Shown here: positions 34,348 through 43,540 of the stretch, piece after piece | Numbering within the stretch: the first letter of the stretch is position 1 | Layout of the letters: the number at the start of each line of letters is the position of its first letter | Source: Roseomonas sp. GC11 | GTDB taxonomy: Bacteria; Pseudomonadota; Alphaproteobacteria; Acetobacterales; Acetobacteraceae | Direction: 5' to 3' | NCBI RefSeq assembly: GCF_024437745.1 | Contig: NZ_JANFNY010000002.1 | Location: forward strand, 1-64,000 | Length of the DNA: 64,000 nt | Notes under the pieces: generated by a model | Told to the model about the DNA's origin: nothing | The model's input: the letters and a program-made list of their open reading frames with translations, nothing else | Databases searched by the model: none | Position numbers and translations under genes: made by a program

Positions 34348-36324
34348 TCATCGGCCGGGATAGGGCGGAAAGAATACCGGCATTTCACGTCGGAGTTTGG
34401 CGGCGAGCTCGTGATCTGGGAAGCGGTCGATGGCCGTCGTCCAAATTGCCAAAGCCTCAATCTTCTCGCCCCTGTTCCAGTGAGTGCCGCCGAGATTGAA
34501 CATCGCCAAGTCGTAATCGGGATCCAGCGCGAGCGCCTTCTCATAGGCGTCGATGGCCTGCGCGGACTGGCCAAGATCGCCGTAGGCTGCGCCGAGCTGA
34601 AACCAGCTCATGGCGTCAGGCTGGATGCGCTCGGCCTGTTCGCGCAAGATGGGCAGGCTCTCTTCAAACCGACCGAGAAAGTTGAGGGCGGTCCCGAGAC
34701 AGTAGCCGTAGTGACCGCCCGTCAGATCGTAGGCCTTCCGAAAACAGAACTCAGCCTCGGCCCAGTCCGCTTCATCTTGCGCCCAGTGCCCAAGGCGATC
34801 CCATAAAAAGGCGACTTCATCCTTGTCGTCGAGGTGCTCGATTTGGCGATCAAACTCGGCGCGGAATTCCGCGTAGGTCCAGCTAACATCCTCTCCCTCC
34901 GCTCGCAGGTACAAGGTCGCCAACAGCAGCTCGCGACGGCCACCAGATGTCTCGGGGTGGGCGCCGACGTAGCGGTGCCAGAAGCCCAGCGCTTGGCGCG
35001 CATTCTCCGTCGTTGTCCGACCGAAGCTCGCCACCAGCCGTGCGAAAAACGGCCAGATCCATGGCTCGCAGTCAGCCTGGACAAGGAGGCCATTGATCTC
35101 ACGGAACGCCGCGCTCCCCTCTCCCATGTTGAAGAGCACGTTTGCTCTCCACCCTGCAACGCCTGCCGCCTTGGCGCGGGTAGGGTCGGTGAAGACGGCC
35201 TGATCCAGATGCGCGAGGGCGTGCTTCCACTCGCCGTGGCGCACGTAGAATTGGGCCAAGGCATTGTGAGCTTCAGGAAGGTGCGGGTTCAGCCGCAAGG
35301 CTTCGCGATAGTGCTCGACTGCTCGCTTCTCATCTCCGAGCCGCTCAAAGCTCGTCCCGAGGTTCTTATGGCCTTGGGATGCTAGGTCCGGCGTATTGGC
35401 GAACGCGGGATCGGCGAGAGCCGCCTCATAGGCGGCCTTGGCGTCTTCCTCCTGGCCGAGCGCCGAGAAGGCGTTGCCGATCGTGTAGTGAAGGCTCCCC
35501 CGCTCGTAGCGGCCTAGGTCGAGCTGATTCCTGAAAAACTTCACGGCGTCTTCGATCCGGGCGCGCGACCGACTTAACCCCGCCATCCCCAGGTTGACCT
35601 CAGCCATGTAAGCGGGCCCCATGGGTTCGTTGCCCACCCCGAGCACTGCTGCGAACCGATCGAAGGCCACGCTGATCACCGTGTCGGCGTCCTGATCGTA
35701 GAGGTGCGCAAGGAGTTGGCTAGCCACGGCCGGATCGTCCGGGACATGGATGTCCGGAATACCGCGCCGAACGAGGCCAGCGATGTCGCCAGGCGCCGCC
35801 CGGGTCTGCTCGATCCGACGATCGCGCGCCGCCCGCGCAGCAGATCTAGCCACAGTGGCCAGCCGATCCAGCCGCGCGTTCGTCAGCTCGTCAGTGAAAT
35901 TGACGGTGAGCGATTGCTGGTGGGTCCAGTTTTTTCCCGCGTGCTCGTATTGGTGGAGAACAGTCTCCGCTGGGCAGATGCGCAGCGACGACGTCGGGAT
36001 GTGATAAGCGGCGTAGAAGCTGTGCGGGTGCATCAGCAAGTAATTCAGATTCGAGCGGTTGACCTCAATGCTGAGAGAGGCATCCGCGTTGAGCGGGCGT
36101 TCGGTCCCTTTGAGCTGCACGTGGACCCTGACGTTGGTGGCCTGCTCCTGATCGACGACTTCGATCTCACAGTCCGTTCCATAGTCCTTGCGGTCGGCGC
36201 GTTGGAGGATGAAGCGACCACTCGCCGCTAGACGTGCCTGGAAGGCCGTTTCCGCCTTCTCCTCCGTGACATGATTTGCATCACGCTTCGGCAGGTCGTC
36301 GAGGTGGTCGAGATCGTCAGCCAT
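34348..36324 (-). CDS. DUF4365 nuclease-like domain fused to TPR repeats (defence candidate)
   Basis: A 658-aa protein. Residues about 20-140 form a DUF4365 domain with a PD-(D/E)XK-like pattern: D47-Y-G-T-D51-C-E53-I-E55 followed by V-H-V-Q70-L-K72-G-T. The C-terminal 400 residues are helical tetratricopeptide repeats, for example H-Y-T-I-G-N-A-F-S-A-L-G, G-H-K-N-L-G-T-S-F-E-R-L-G and W-F-Q-L-G-A-A-Y-G-D-L-G-Q-S, with the last at about 585-640. TPR domains are common sensors in anti-phage proteins and a nuclease-TPR fusion fits an effector. It is the last gene of a tight three-gene minus-strand operon (2-nt gap to the HEPN-like gene). The function is inferred. Confidence 0.75.
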   Translation of the reverse strand: MADDLDHLDDLPKRDANHVTEEKAETAFQARLAASGRFILQRADRKDYGTDCEIEVVDQEQATNVRVHVQLKGTERPLNADASLSIEVNRSNLNYLLMHPHSFYAAYHIPTSSLRICPAETVLHQYEHAGKNWTHQQSLTVNFTDELTNARLDRLATVARSAARAARDRRIEQTRAAPGDIAGLVRRGIPDIHVPDDPAVASQLLAHLYDQDADTVISVAFDRFAAVLGVGNEPMGPAYMAEVNLGMAGLSRSRARIEDAVKFFRNQLDLGRYERGSLHYTIGNAFSALGQEEDAKAAYEAALADPAFANTPDLASQGHKNLGTSFERLGDEKRAVEHYREALRLNPHLPEAHNALAQFYVRHGEWKHALAHLDQAVFTDPTRAKAAGVAGWRANVLFNMGEGSAAFREINGLLVQADCEPWIWPFFARLVASFGRTTTENARQALGFWHRYVGAHPETSGGRRELLLATLYLRAEGEDVSWTYAEFRAEFDRQIEHLDDKDEVAFLWDRLGHWAQDEADWAEAEFCFRKAYDLTGGHYGYCLGTALNFLGRFEESLPILREQAERIQPDAMSWFQLGAAYGDLGQSAQAIDAYEKALALDPDYDLAMFNLGGTHWNRGEKIEALAIWTTAIDRFPDHELAAKLRREMPVFFPPYPGR

Positions 36325-36326
36325 CC

Positions 36327-36959
36327 CTAACCCTTGCGCGTAATGAAGGCGAAGTCAGTGGCGCCCGCTTTCGCGGACAACTCCAGCCAGTTCTGGTTAA
36401 AGTCGGGTAAGTTGGCATGCTTGAGCGCCGCGGCGGCCACCGCAGCGCAGTAAGCGATCCCGACATGCACGGTCGACCCCAAGAAATTGAGGAATCGCGT
36501 CAGGTCTGGCGGGTAAGCCAGATCGGTATCGCTGTTAAAGATACGGTGCCGTTCGCCATCCACGAAGGTGTTGATCGCGCTCTCCAACACCGCGAAGCCC
36601 AGAAACGCCTCGGCCGGCGCGCCAGGTTGCGTCAGAACGGCGTTGAGCTCGGGCCGCCATTCGAGGGTCTTCTGGCTGAGCGCCGGGTTGACGTGACCAA
36701 CCGCGATGTTCCGGATGTACTTGGCGAATTCGAAGTTGCGCCGATGAGGCGTGATGATCTCGGAAATCGCCGGATGATCCTTGTAGAGTGCACGACAGAT
36801 CAGCTCGAGATCGGTGACGTTCGCGCAGGACACCAGGAGCTGTTTCAACAGAATGAGCCTGACGCCGTCGTCGGTGGGGCCGGCTTCGAGGGCAGCGTCG
36901 GCGGCGACGAGATCGCCGTGGGCTAGGCGGGCAGAAATGGCAATATGAACAAAATCCAT
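36327..36959 (-). CDS. Unrecognised 210-aa helical protein with a HEPN-like R-N-x4-H motif
   Basis: An all-helical protein with I-R-N-I-A-V-G-H at about residues 84-91. That is an R-x5-H spacing with Asn after the Arg, as in HEPN-domain ribonucleases. The rest has no motif I recognise. It lies between a Cys-rich small protein (10-nt gap) and the DUF4365-TPR nuclease (2-nt gap), so all three are probably translated together. HEPN RNases are frequent abortive-infection effectors. The HEPN assignment rests on one motif and helical content and should be treated as a hypothesis. Confidence 0.5.
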   Translation of the reverse strand: MDFVHIAISARLAHGDLVAADAALEAGPTDDGVRLILLKQLLVSCANVTDLELICRALYKDHPAISEIITPHRRNFEFAKYIRNIAVGHVNPALSQKTLEWRPELNAVLTQPGAPAEAFLGFAVLESAINTFVDGERHRIFNSDTDLAYPPDLTRFLNFLGSTVHVGIAYCAAVAAAALKHANLPDFNQNWLELSAKAGATDFAFITRKG

Positions 36960-36969
36960 GAACTCTTTC

Positions 36970-37410
36970 CTACCGGAGCGTGAGCAAACGACAGGCGAGC
37001 TCGCGCTCACCCCAGCGGGTTGAGAAGGTGTCGGAGACCTCGAACCAGCTTCCGTCATTGCCAGTGCCGTGGTTGGCGCCCATGCAGGAGCACTGACATT
37101 CGTGCCCCTGTGCTTCCTGACAGGCGCGCGCACAGATCTCCTGCTCGCGATAAGGCTGGATGATGTAAACCCGGCCGTAGCGCTGCAATGCTCGATCCAC
37201 GAAATCGTTGAACCAGGACTTCGGCAGTTCCCAATACGCGTGCTCGCCGCTGATCCACTCTGGTGTCGTCCGCCGACCGTTTTGCAACCATTGCCGATTG
37301 TCATCGGCGAAAGGCAGTCGAACCCGAAGCTTCTCACCACGTCCGGTCCGACGCAGAACAACCGGAATTGGTTTCTGCTTCCAGACGTAGTTGAGAGTGA
37401 GCCGATCCAT
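36970..37410 (-). CDS. Small cysteine-rich protein of unknown function (candidate zinc binding)
   Basis: A 146-aa protein. A C-A-R-A-C...H-E-C-Q-C-S-C-M-G-A-N-H-G segment at about residues 93-113 offers five Cys and two His, probably a zinc site. Before it lies W-E-L-P-K-S-W-F-N-D-F-V-D-R-A-L-Q-R-Y-G-R-V-Y. Homologous-looking hypotheticals with this C-x-C-S-C-M-G-A-N-H pattern occur in many bacteria, without a known role. It is the first gene of the operon with the HEPN-like and DUF4365-TPR genes. The ATG at 37,410 follows AAGG 6 nt upstream. Confidence 0.6.
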   Translation of the reverse strand: MDRLTLNYVWKQKPIPVVLRRTGRGEKLRVRLPFADDNRQWLQNGRRTTPEWISGEHAYWELPKSWFNDFVDRALQRYGRVYIIQPYREQEICARACQEAQGHECQCSCMGANHGTGNDGSWFEVSDTFSTRWGERELACRLLTLR

Positions 37411-37508
37411 GAATGCCTTCTCCGATCTCGATTGCAGACCAAAAATATCCTAGGTTGGTGAACATCCATTCTAGCGAGTACGGAGATGCTAAATGTCAAG
37501 GCTTCAAT

Positions 37509-38834
37509 CTATGCTGTAGTCACTCGATGTAGACGAAATAGCTTGTCGAAAAAATCTTGGATTACCTTTTCGGATCCGGTGCCAACCAGTTCATTGGCAC
37601 CAAATCGGTAAACCTCGTAGCCAGCCAGACGCAGTTCGCGGTCGGCCGATACCATCGCGCTGTAGATCTTCAGCGAAGGCTTTTCGCCCTCCGAGAAGTG
37701 ATGCTTCCCATCCACTTCGATCACAACCCGCTGGCGGCCGGGAAGCAAGAGAAGAAAATCCATGCGTTGGCGTATCAGGGGCAAACGGTGGCGGAGCATT
37801 TTTACGACAGCCGGATCGTAGTGCAGATAAACTTGAGGCAACAGTGCAGGAAGAGCGTCGGCCACGCTGTTTCGATAGGTTTTGAAATAGGTCGCGAAGA
37901 TCTTTCTTTCAGCATCGGAGGCGAGAGCCTCCTGCAGGCGCTTACCGAGACTAACGGCGTCACCGCCTGATCCTTGTTCAGACCACCATGTCACTAGCTC
38001 TGACCATAATAAGCCATTCGCGGCTGTAATTGGACGGTCATATACGAGGCAGCTTTCCTCCCCGGAGAGAATAACGATGTCGTTGTTGATGGCATCGGCA
38101 AAGCCAAGTTCCGGCTTCGGGCCGCGAGACGCGAAAATCAGGTTCTTAGGACGCCCCTCTACACCCCGCACTATGGGCCGGAATGTATAGATCGGATGTC
38201 CCGATTCATCGCCATCCACCGCCAGCTCGTAACCATCCCGAGCGAGAACCTTGTTGAGTGCGGTTACGGTCCGAAGTTGTTCCTCCCCTGAACGGGCCAA
38301 TGGGTGGACCGTGTCCTGAAGCAAAGCGCCGAACCGCGCCCGCGAACAATCGAATGCGCCGATCTCTCCGAAGAGGAACTCCACCGACCAGTCGCCCGCG
38401 TTTCGCACCATATGACGCTCGATCTTGTTCCTGAGGCTTCCGCTACCGCCAAATAATTCCTCAAATGGATCGGAAATAACGAAATAGCGGCCGACCAACT
38501 CGAGTACGTCGGCCTCGCCGGCCAGGTCGTCTCCGAACACGCGCGCAACATCACGACGCGTGATACGGGTCAATGGCGGCTCGTCGGCTTCGAGTACTTT
38601 GCGACCTGCCTCGTCCAGGGCGACGTCATCTCGTCCTTGAGCGAGCTTCAGCGCTAGCTTCGCCATCTCCATTTCCGAGAGGTTGTCCAGCGCAGCATCA
38701 ATCCGCTGGCTCTTCGAAAATCCATCCCCACGTGGAATCTCCAGTCCCGCAATGCGGAACGGCTCTATGTCCAGCGCAGCGTGAGACATCGGATGGAAGA
38801 AGTTGGCGATCTTGGCACGGAGATCCGTAGACAT
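37509..38834 (-). CDS. AbiJ-like N-terminal domain plus C-terminal PD-(D/E)XK nuclease (defence candidate)
   Basis: A 441-aa protein. The N-terminal half (R-A-K-I-A-N-F-F...I-T-R-R-D-V-A-R-V-F-G-D-D) resembles AbiJ-type N-terminal domains seen fused to varied toxins. The C-terminal domain (about residues 345-420) reads R-M-D-F-L-L-L-L then V-V-I-E-V-D-G-K-H-H-F, a convincing D...E-x-D/K nuclease core of the DUF559/Vsr-like kind, followed by D-R-E-L-R-L-A-G-Y-E-V-Y-R-F-G. It lies 79 nt after the UvrD helicase gene in the same orientation, so it may be a third member of that defence operon. The ATG at 38,834 was preferred over an upstream in-frame start that overlaps the helicase gene. Confidence 0.65.
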   Translation of the reverse strand: MSTDLRAKIANFFHPMSHAALDIEPFRIAGLEIPRGDGFSKSQRIDAALDNLSEMEMAKLALKLAQGRDDVALDEAGRKVLEADEPPLTRITRRDVARVFGDDLAGEADVLELVGRYFVISDPFEELFGGSGSLRNKIERHMVRNAGDWSVEFLFGEIGAFDCSRARFGALLQDTVHPLARSGEEQLRTVTALNKVLARDGYELAVDGDESGHPIYTFRPIVRGVEGRPKNLIFASRGPKPELGFADAINNDIVILSGEESCLVYDRPITAANGLLWSELVTWWSEQGSGGDAVSLGKRLQEALASDAERKIFATYFKTYRNSVADALPALLPQVYLHYDPAVVKMLRHRLPLIRQRMDFLLLLPGRQRVVIEVDGKHHFSEGEKPSLKIYSAMVSADRELRLAGYEVYRFGANELVGTGSEKVIQDFFDKLFRLHRVTTA

Positions 38835-38913
38835 GGTCAGATCGCCGCCATCACTATGCGCCAAGGATTGGCCAATTCTTGGATGGTCTGCGCTTCGCGG
38901 AATGACAGCATCG

Positions 38914-40731
38914 TTAGTTGCCCTCGGCCTCGTCCATTCGTGCTTCAAGCTCGTTCAGGAATGGAGAGCGGCCCCAATACATCCTCCCGCGTGCCGTATC
39001 GACATAACCAGAATACAGCATGTGGATTTCATCGCGGGCCCGCGTCAGCCCCACATAAAACAGGCGGCGGCTTTCTCGACGAGCAGCAGGAAGTTCGTTG
39101 CGCCAAGGCAAGCTGCCCAGATCAAGCCCTACCATGATCACCACGTCATACTCGCAGCCTTTGGCGGAGTGCAGCGTCAACAGATTGAGGTGGAGCGGTG
39201 AGCCATCGCGACCGCCAAGGCTTGCAAGATCGAGATCAGCAAGCGGCCCGCCAACAGCGAGCGCCGTCGACATGCGATCGACCTGTTCGCACTGATCCGC
39301 CAAGCTTGGCTCGGCCGCCATCAGCGCGTCGAGCATTCCTGCCCGCAGCGCCGCGACGAAGTCTCGCGCTAGCCCCTCTTCAACCCGGAGCGACCAGAGA
39401 AGCCGGGTTAGGCTTTGCAATTCCGCGCTGGCCTCCGCATCTGAAATTCGCGCGCGATGAAAGCCGACCCACCGGTCCAGCAAGCCACGCAACTGCGGCC
39501 GCGCTTCGCGCCAACCACCCGCGCACCATGCCGCGCAATCCTCGATCCAGCTCGTAAGCGCGACCTTCCGATAAGGCGCGGCCGTGTCGACGCGCACGAA
39601 GTCGAACCCCGCTGCCGCTACGGCTTCCGCCACCACGTCGCCGGCGCGATAGTCCCGATAAAGAATGGCGATGTCGCCGAGCGCGCGTCCCGGTTTGGCG
39701 GCGAGCGCGGCGGGAATGATTTCGGCAACCGCGTGCGCGGCCTGCCCCTCCAGCCCATCGTCGCATTCAACGAAGGCAATCACCGCCTGGCGATCGGGAT
39801 CGTTCGATTGATAGCCTCGCGCTTCGCCGAGCGCCATTTCCGACGCGCTGACGATGCGCGAGGCCGAGCGGTAGTTCAATTGGAGCTGGACGCGTTCGAC
39901 GTCGTCGCGCTCGGCCAACTCCTGCAGCAAAGCGCCATCCGCACCCGTGAATCCGTAGATCGATTGATCAGGGTCTCCCACCGCAAAGAGGCGGACGCCG
40001 CCGTCGAAGGCCACGCGCTTGACGATGCAGTGCAACGCGACGCCGAGATCCTGATATTCATCGACCGCGAGCACCGGAAATTTCGCCTGGAGCAACGGGA
40101 GCACCCAATCGTGCTCTGAGACCAGCCGCTGACCGAAAATCACGAGGTCATCAAAATCGACGAGGCCTGTCCGCCGCAACTCGGCTTCGTAGCCCTCAGC
40201 CCAGGCCGCAAGCCCCTCCTCCCTGGTCCAGTCTTCCGAGGTCCGGTCGAGGATTGACCGCCGATGACGTCCGAGGTCCATTGGCTTGTTCGGATGACCC
40301 ACGCCAAAGAGCCTGTCGCCGATCCGCTTCATCGCCTGGTCGCTCTGACGTTGCGTGGCGACCGCGAGCGGAAACGGGACCGGCAGATCGGCAAGCCGGC
40401 CATAGGGCATCAAGAGATGCCGCAGGCAAAAGCCATGGACCGTGCCGATGAAAAGGTTCGGCGCCTCTCGCAGGCCGAGCCGTTCCAACCGGCGCGTCAG
40501 CTCTCGTGCGCACTCCTGGCTGTAGGTGATGCATGCCGCGCCACGTGGCGCGCGTACATCTTCAGCCATGATCCGGGCAAGCTTGAGCACCAGCGTCTTG
40601 GTCTTGCCGCTGCCGGGACCCGCGAGCACGACACAATGGCCAGTCGAGTCATAGGCGGCTTGCTGGCCCGGGTTACTGGCCAAGTCCGCCGCTTGGGCGA
40701 GATATGCGGCGCTGACACTACGCAAGGGCAT
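38914..40731 (-). CDS. gajB: UvrD/Rep-family helicase, Gabija GajB-like
   Basis: A 605-aa superfamily-1A helicase. Visible motifs are Walker A A-G-P-G-S-G-K-T (residues 37-44), motif II V-D-E-Y-Q-D, motif III Q-S-I-Y-G-F-T-G-A, motif IV N-Y-R-S, motif V T-L-H-S-A-K-G-C-E-Y-D, and motif VI V-G-L-T-R-A-R-D. In Gabija the UvrD-like GajB partners with the OLD nuclease GajA, senses DNA ends or nucleotide state, and activates phage defence. Here its ATG overlaps the end of the OLD gene by 14 nt. It is somewhat longer than the best-known GajB. The function follows from the pairing. Confidence 0.85.
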   Translation of the reverse strand: MPLRSVSAAYLAQAADLASNPGQQAAYDSTGHCVVLAGPGSGKTKTLVLKLARIMAEDVRAPRGAACITYSQECARELTRRLERLGLREAPNLFIGTVHGFCLRHLLMPYGRLADLPVPFPLAVATQRQSDQAMKRIGDRLFGVGHPNKPMDLGRHRRSILDRTSEDWTREEGLAAWAEGYEAELRRTGLVDFDDLVIFGQRLVSEHDWVLPLLQAKFPVLAVDEYQDLGVALHCIVKRVAFDGGVRLFAVGDPDQSIYGFTGADGALLQELAERDDVERVQLQLNYRSASRIVSASEMALGEARGYQSNDPDRQAVIAFVECDDGLEGQAAHAVAEIIPAALAAKPGRALGDIAILYRDYRAGDVVAEAVAAAGFDFVRVDTAAPYRKVALTSWIEDCAAWCAGGWREARPQLRGLLDRWVGFHRARISDAEASAELQSLTRLLWSLRVEEGLARDFVAALRAGMLDALMAAEPSLADQCEQVDRMSTALAVGGPLADLDLASLGGRDGSPLHLNLLTLHSAKGCEYDVVIMVGLDLGSLPWRNELPAARRESRRLFYVGLTRARDEIHMLYSGYVDTARGRMYWGRSPFLNELEARMDEAEGN

Positions 40732-42502
40732 CGCGAATGTGCTCCAACGCCCTCCGGATATAGTCCGGGCACGTATCCTCATCGACGTGGGGCGCCAGCG
40801 CCTGCGCGAAGCGCCCCTTGCCGATCCGTTCGATGAGCTTGATCAGGCGTTCCTCATCGAGCGTGTCAGTGTCGTCGACCCAGCCTTGAATCAGGTCGCG
40901 GGTCGCCTGGTTGATCGACAATTCCTCCTCGATGACCTGCTGCATCGCTTCCGCCAGGCCGTCACAGAACAACTCCGGCTCAAGCGTGTTGCTGTTTACG
41001 AAATAGCCGCGTGGCTCGGCACGGGCGATCACGGCGTCGGCGTCCAGCGGCGTATAGTTCACGCCGTTCTCGACCAGGCGCAGCACATTGATGAGGCGGC
41101 GGCGCACCAGCGGCGGGTTCGCGCCGTTCGGATCGCGATCGGTTAGGATGACGTGCGGAATGTTCAGGCCCTGCGGCCCCAGCAACTTCACATAGGGCGT
41201 GAAATTGGTGCCGCTCACCGAGCAGACCGTGATGCCCAACATGTCGAGCGGTATGCCCAGCGCCTCGGCGAATGCGGGAACGAGAAACCGCTCGGCGTCG
41301 CCTTCTACGAGGATGACGCCGCGCGCAAAGAAGATCTCGCCGCGGCTGACGTCGATATAGCGCTGGAGGTCGGCCTCATCGCGCTCGGTCAGCGGAGCTG
41401 TCGCCGTGGAGACTGCGGTCGTCGCGTCTTCGCCGGCGTCGTGGCGGAGGAGGACGATCGAGCGGATCGGAGTGACGCTCGCGATATGCGGCGAGTGCGT
41501 CGTGAGGATGGTGGTGAGCGGCGGCGCGTCTTCCTGATCATCCGCTGCGCCGCCGAGGAAGTAGCGATAGACCAGCCGCTGGACATGCGGATGAAGATGC
41601 GCCTCGGGCTCTTCGACTACGAAGAAGGTGTGGTCTCGCTCGCCGTCAGTCACCAAACGATCGAGCTCGAGGCTCTTCAACGCCAAGAAGATCAGGTTGG
41701 CGGTGCCCAGGCTGGCGTCGCCAATGCCGCGCGCGCCATTGTCGATCAGCAAGCGCAGGCTGCGCAGCAGCGCATCGACCCGCGTTGGAGCGAGGCCGAG
41801 CGTGAGCGGAACGGCGTGCTGCTCACCCGCAATGGCGATCAGGCGGTCGCTAATCCGTTGCGCGGTAGCAACCACCTCGGCATGGCCGGCTAACTCGGCC
41901 TGAGCCTCATTGACCTGTTCCTGGATTTCGTCACGAGCGTCTTCGTCGAGCGAGGCGGCCAACTGCTCGATCAGGGGCCTCAGCGGCGAGTTTCGCCAGC
42001 TCGACAGGTCCTTCTCGGCATCGCGGAGCGCGATCTGGACATCGAGCGGCAGCATCCGGCGCAAGGACGATCCGATCGCCATATCTGGATCGTCGCCGCC
42101 GAAAATGACGTACTCGTAGTCGGCCAGACTTTCAGGATTGCGGCCGAGATTTGCCTTTGGCTGGAAGCGGTACGTGAGGCGCGCGACCATGGGAGGGCCT
42201 GGGTCGATCACGCAATCGTTGAGGTGCGCCATCAGGCGCGGGTCGCCGGTGAAATCCGTCAGATCGACAGAGATCTCAATCGTCTCGCCGAGCTTGTTCT
42301 CGCCCAGGCCGTCCCAGAAATGTTCGAGCCCGAGCTGGCGGTCACGCTCCGACAGCCCGGGATCGAGGATCAATTGCAAGGCGCGGATGAAGTTGCTCTT
42401 GCCGACCTTGTTCTCGCCGACAATGACGATGCTCTCGCCCGTCTCGACGTCGATGTCCGAGAAGTTGGCAAAATTGCTTATTTTTACCCGTGATATCCGC
42501 AC
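40718..42502 (-). CDS. gajA: OLD-family ATPase/TOPRIM nuclease, Gabija GajA-like
   Basis: A 594-aa protein. The ABC-type ATPase has Walker A G-E-N-K-V-G-K-S (residues 29-36), a degenerate signature region (D-A-S-L-G-T-A-N-L), Walker B V-V-E-E-P-E-A-H-L-H-P (295-305) and a T-T-H-S-P-H switch. The C-terminal TOPRIM has V-E-G-D-A-E-R-F-L with the catalytic Glu at 400, and L-T-D-R-D-P near 450. OLD proteins paired with a UvrD helicase define class 2 OLD/Gabija, in which GajA nicks DNA once ATP is depleted. The start is GTG at 42,502. The upstream AbiEii gene ends 18 nt before it, so it is in the same transcript as the AbiE pair. Confidence 0.87.
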   Translation of the reverse strand: MRISRVKISNFANFSDIDVETGESIVIVGENKVGKSNFIRALQLILDPGLSERDRQLGLEHFWDGLGENKLGETIEISVDLTDFTGDPRLMAHLNDCVIDPGPPMVARLTYRFQPKANLGRNPESLADYEYVIFGGDDPDMAIGSSLRRMLPLDVQIALRDAEKDLSSWRNSPLRPLIEQLAASLDEDARDEIQEQVNEAQAELAGHAEVVATAQRISDRLIAIAGEQHAVPLTLGLAPTRVDALLRSLRLLIDNGARGIGDASLGTANLIFLALKSLELDRLVTDGERDHTFFVVEEPEAHLHPHVQRLVYRYFLGGAADDQEDAPPLTTILTTHSPHIASVTPIRSIVLLRHDAGEDATTAVSTATAPLTERDEADLQRYIDVSRGEIFFARGVILVEGDAERFLVPAFAEALGIPLDMLGITVCSVSGTNFTPYVKLLGPQGLNIPHVILTDRDPNGANPPLVRRRLINVLRLVENGVNYTPLDADAVIARAEPRGYFVNSNTLEPELFCDGLAEAMQQVIEEELSINQATRDLIQGWVDDTDTLDEERLIKLIERIGKGRFAQALAPHVDEDTCPDYIRRALEHIRDALA

Positions 42503-42520
42503 ACTGTTGCCCCCTGCTTC

Positions 42521-43540
42521 CTATGTTTGATTGCCGCGGTTGGCGCGCTCGGCAATGTCGGCGCAGCGCGCCATCAACGCTTCAAAAGATTCGGCGTCAT
42601 CGAGCAGCAGGCCGTCATCGACCATGTGCGCATAGTCATCGCCGAGCGCTTTCAGCGCTTCCCCGGTCGGTACGAGACGCAGACCCCCGTTGACCGCAGC
42701 GGCGTAATCGATCGGTTGGCGATCGGCCCCCTTCTCGACGAAGAACATCGACTTGTGGCGCGCGACGGCGCCCGCCAGATCCCGGTCCGCGAACGCGGCG
42801 TCTGCCAGGCCTGCCTCGTCCAATCGCACCACGTCATGCCAGTGACGGGCGAAGCGTTCGCCGCGCAGTCGTTCCTGCAGGCAGAAGACATGGATCGCGG
42901 TCGCCTTCTCCCAGAAGGTTCGCTCCGCATGCATCACCCGAGGCCGGGCGGTTGGAAAGACGACATTCTCGACCAGCCCGTCAGCATCGCAGACGACATC
43001 GCGCAGGCTCGCCGGCTCGCCAGTCGAGCGCGCGCCGAATTCGAGCATCACGCTTGGCGCGACATAGCCCGTCCCGGTGGCCGTCGCCTCATAGTCGATG
43101 AACAGTTTCTCGCCGTCGGCGCGAACCGCCGCGGCGAGGTTCTCGCGCGCTAACGCCTCGGCGATCGTCGGGTGGGCCTTTCCGGCCACCCATTCCGGAA
43201 GGCGCTTTCGTACTTCGCTCGACCAGCGCTTCTCCTCGCTGCGTGAACGCGGCAGAGCCTCGCCGTTCTCGCCGACGAGATCGGGGGCAATTGCGCGAAT
43301 GTCATAGGTCAGGTCGACATCCTCGGAGAAGCGCCGGATCACTCCGTAGGCCTTGGACAGCGACGTACCGCCCTTGAAGACCAGATGTTCGCCCAGCGCC
43401 GAGCCGTAGAGCGCCGACAGCGCCCAGACCACCCATGCATCCTTTTCGAGAAGATGCGCGGGGCGACCGGATTTATCGGCTGCGATGCCCAAGACGTCGC
43501 TACGGTCCGAAGCCGACAGAGCGTGGAACACGTCAGCCAT
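42521..43540 (-). CDS. AbiEii/AbiGii-type nucleotidyltransferase toxin
   Basis: A 339-aa nucleotidyltransferase toxin of type IV toxin-antitoxin systems. The catalytic site K-G-G-T-S-L-S-K (residues 56-63) and S-E-D-V-D-L (72-77) match AbiEii and MenT. These toxins transfer nucleotides (to tRNA in MenT cases) and arrest growth, so infected cells stop. The antitoxin gene lies upstream with an 8-nt overlap. The OLD nuclease gene lies 18 nt downstream, an arrangement that ties the toxin to the Gabija-like pair. Confidence 0.88.
   Translation of the reverse strand: MADVFHALSASDRSDVLGIAADKSGRPAHLLEKDAWVVWALSALYGSALGEHLVFKGGTSLSKAYGVIRRFSEDVDLTYDIRAIAPDLVGENGEALPRSRSEEKRWSSEVRKRLPEWVAGKAHPTIAEALARENLAAAVRADGEKLFIDYEATATGTGYVAPSVMLEFGARSTGEPASLRDVVCDADGLVENVVFPTARPRVMHAERTFWEKATAIHVFCLQERLRGERFARHWHDVVRLDEAGLADAAFADRDLAGAVARHKSMFFVEKGADRQPIDYAAAVNGGLRLVPTGEALKALGDDYAHMVDDGLLLDDAESFEALMARCADIAERANRGNQT

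Noticed and set aside
38835-38948. Longer N-terminus for the AbiJ-like nuclease
   Set aside because: The extra 38 residues overlap the end of the UvrD gene and lack conserved character; ATG at 38,834 begins the recognisable domain.
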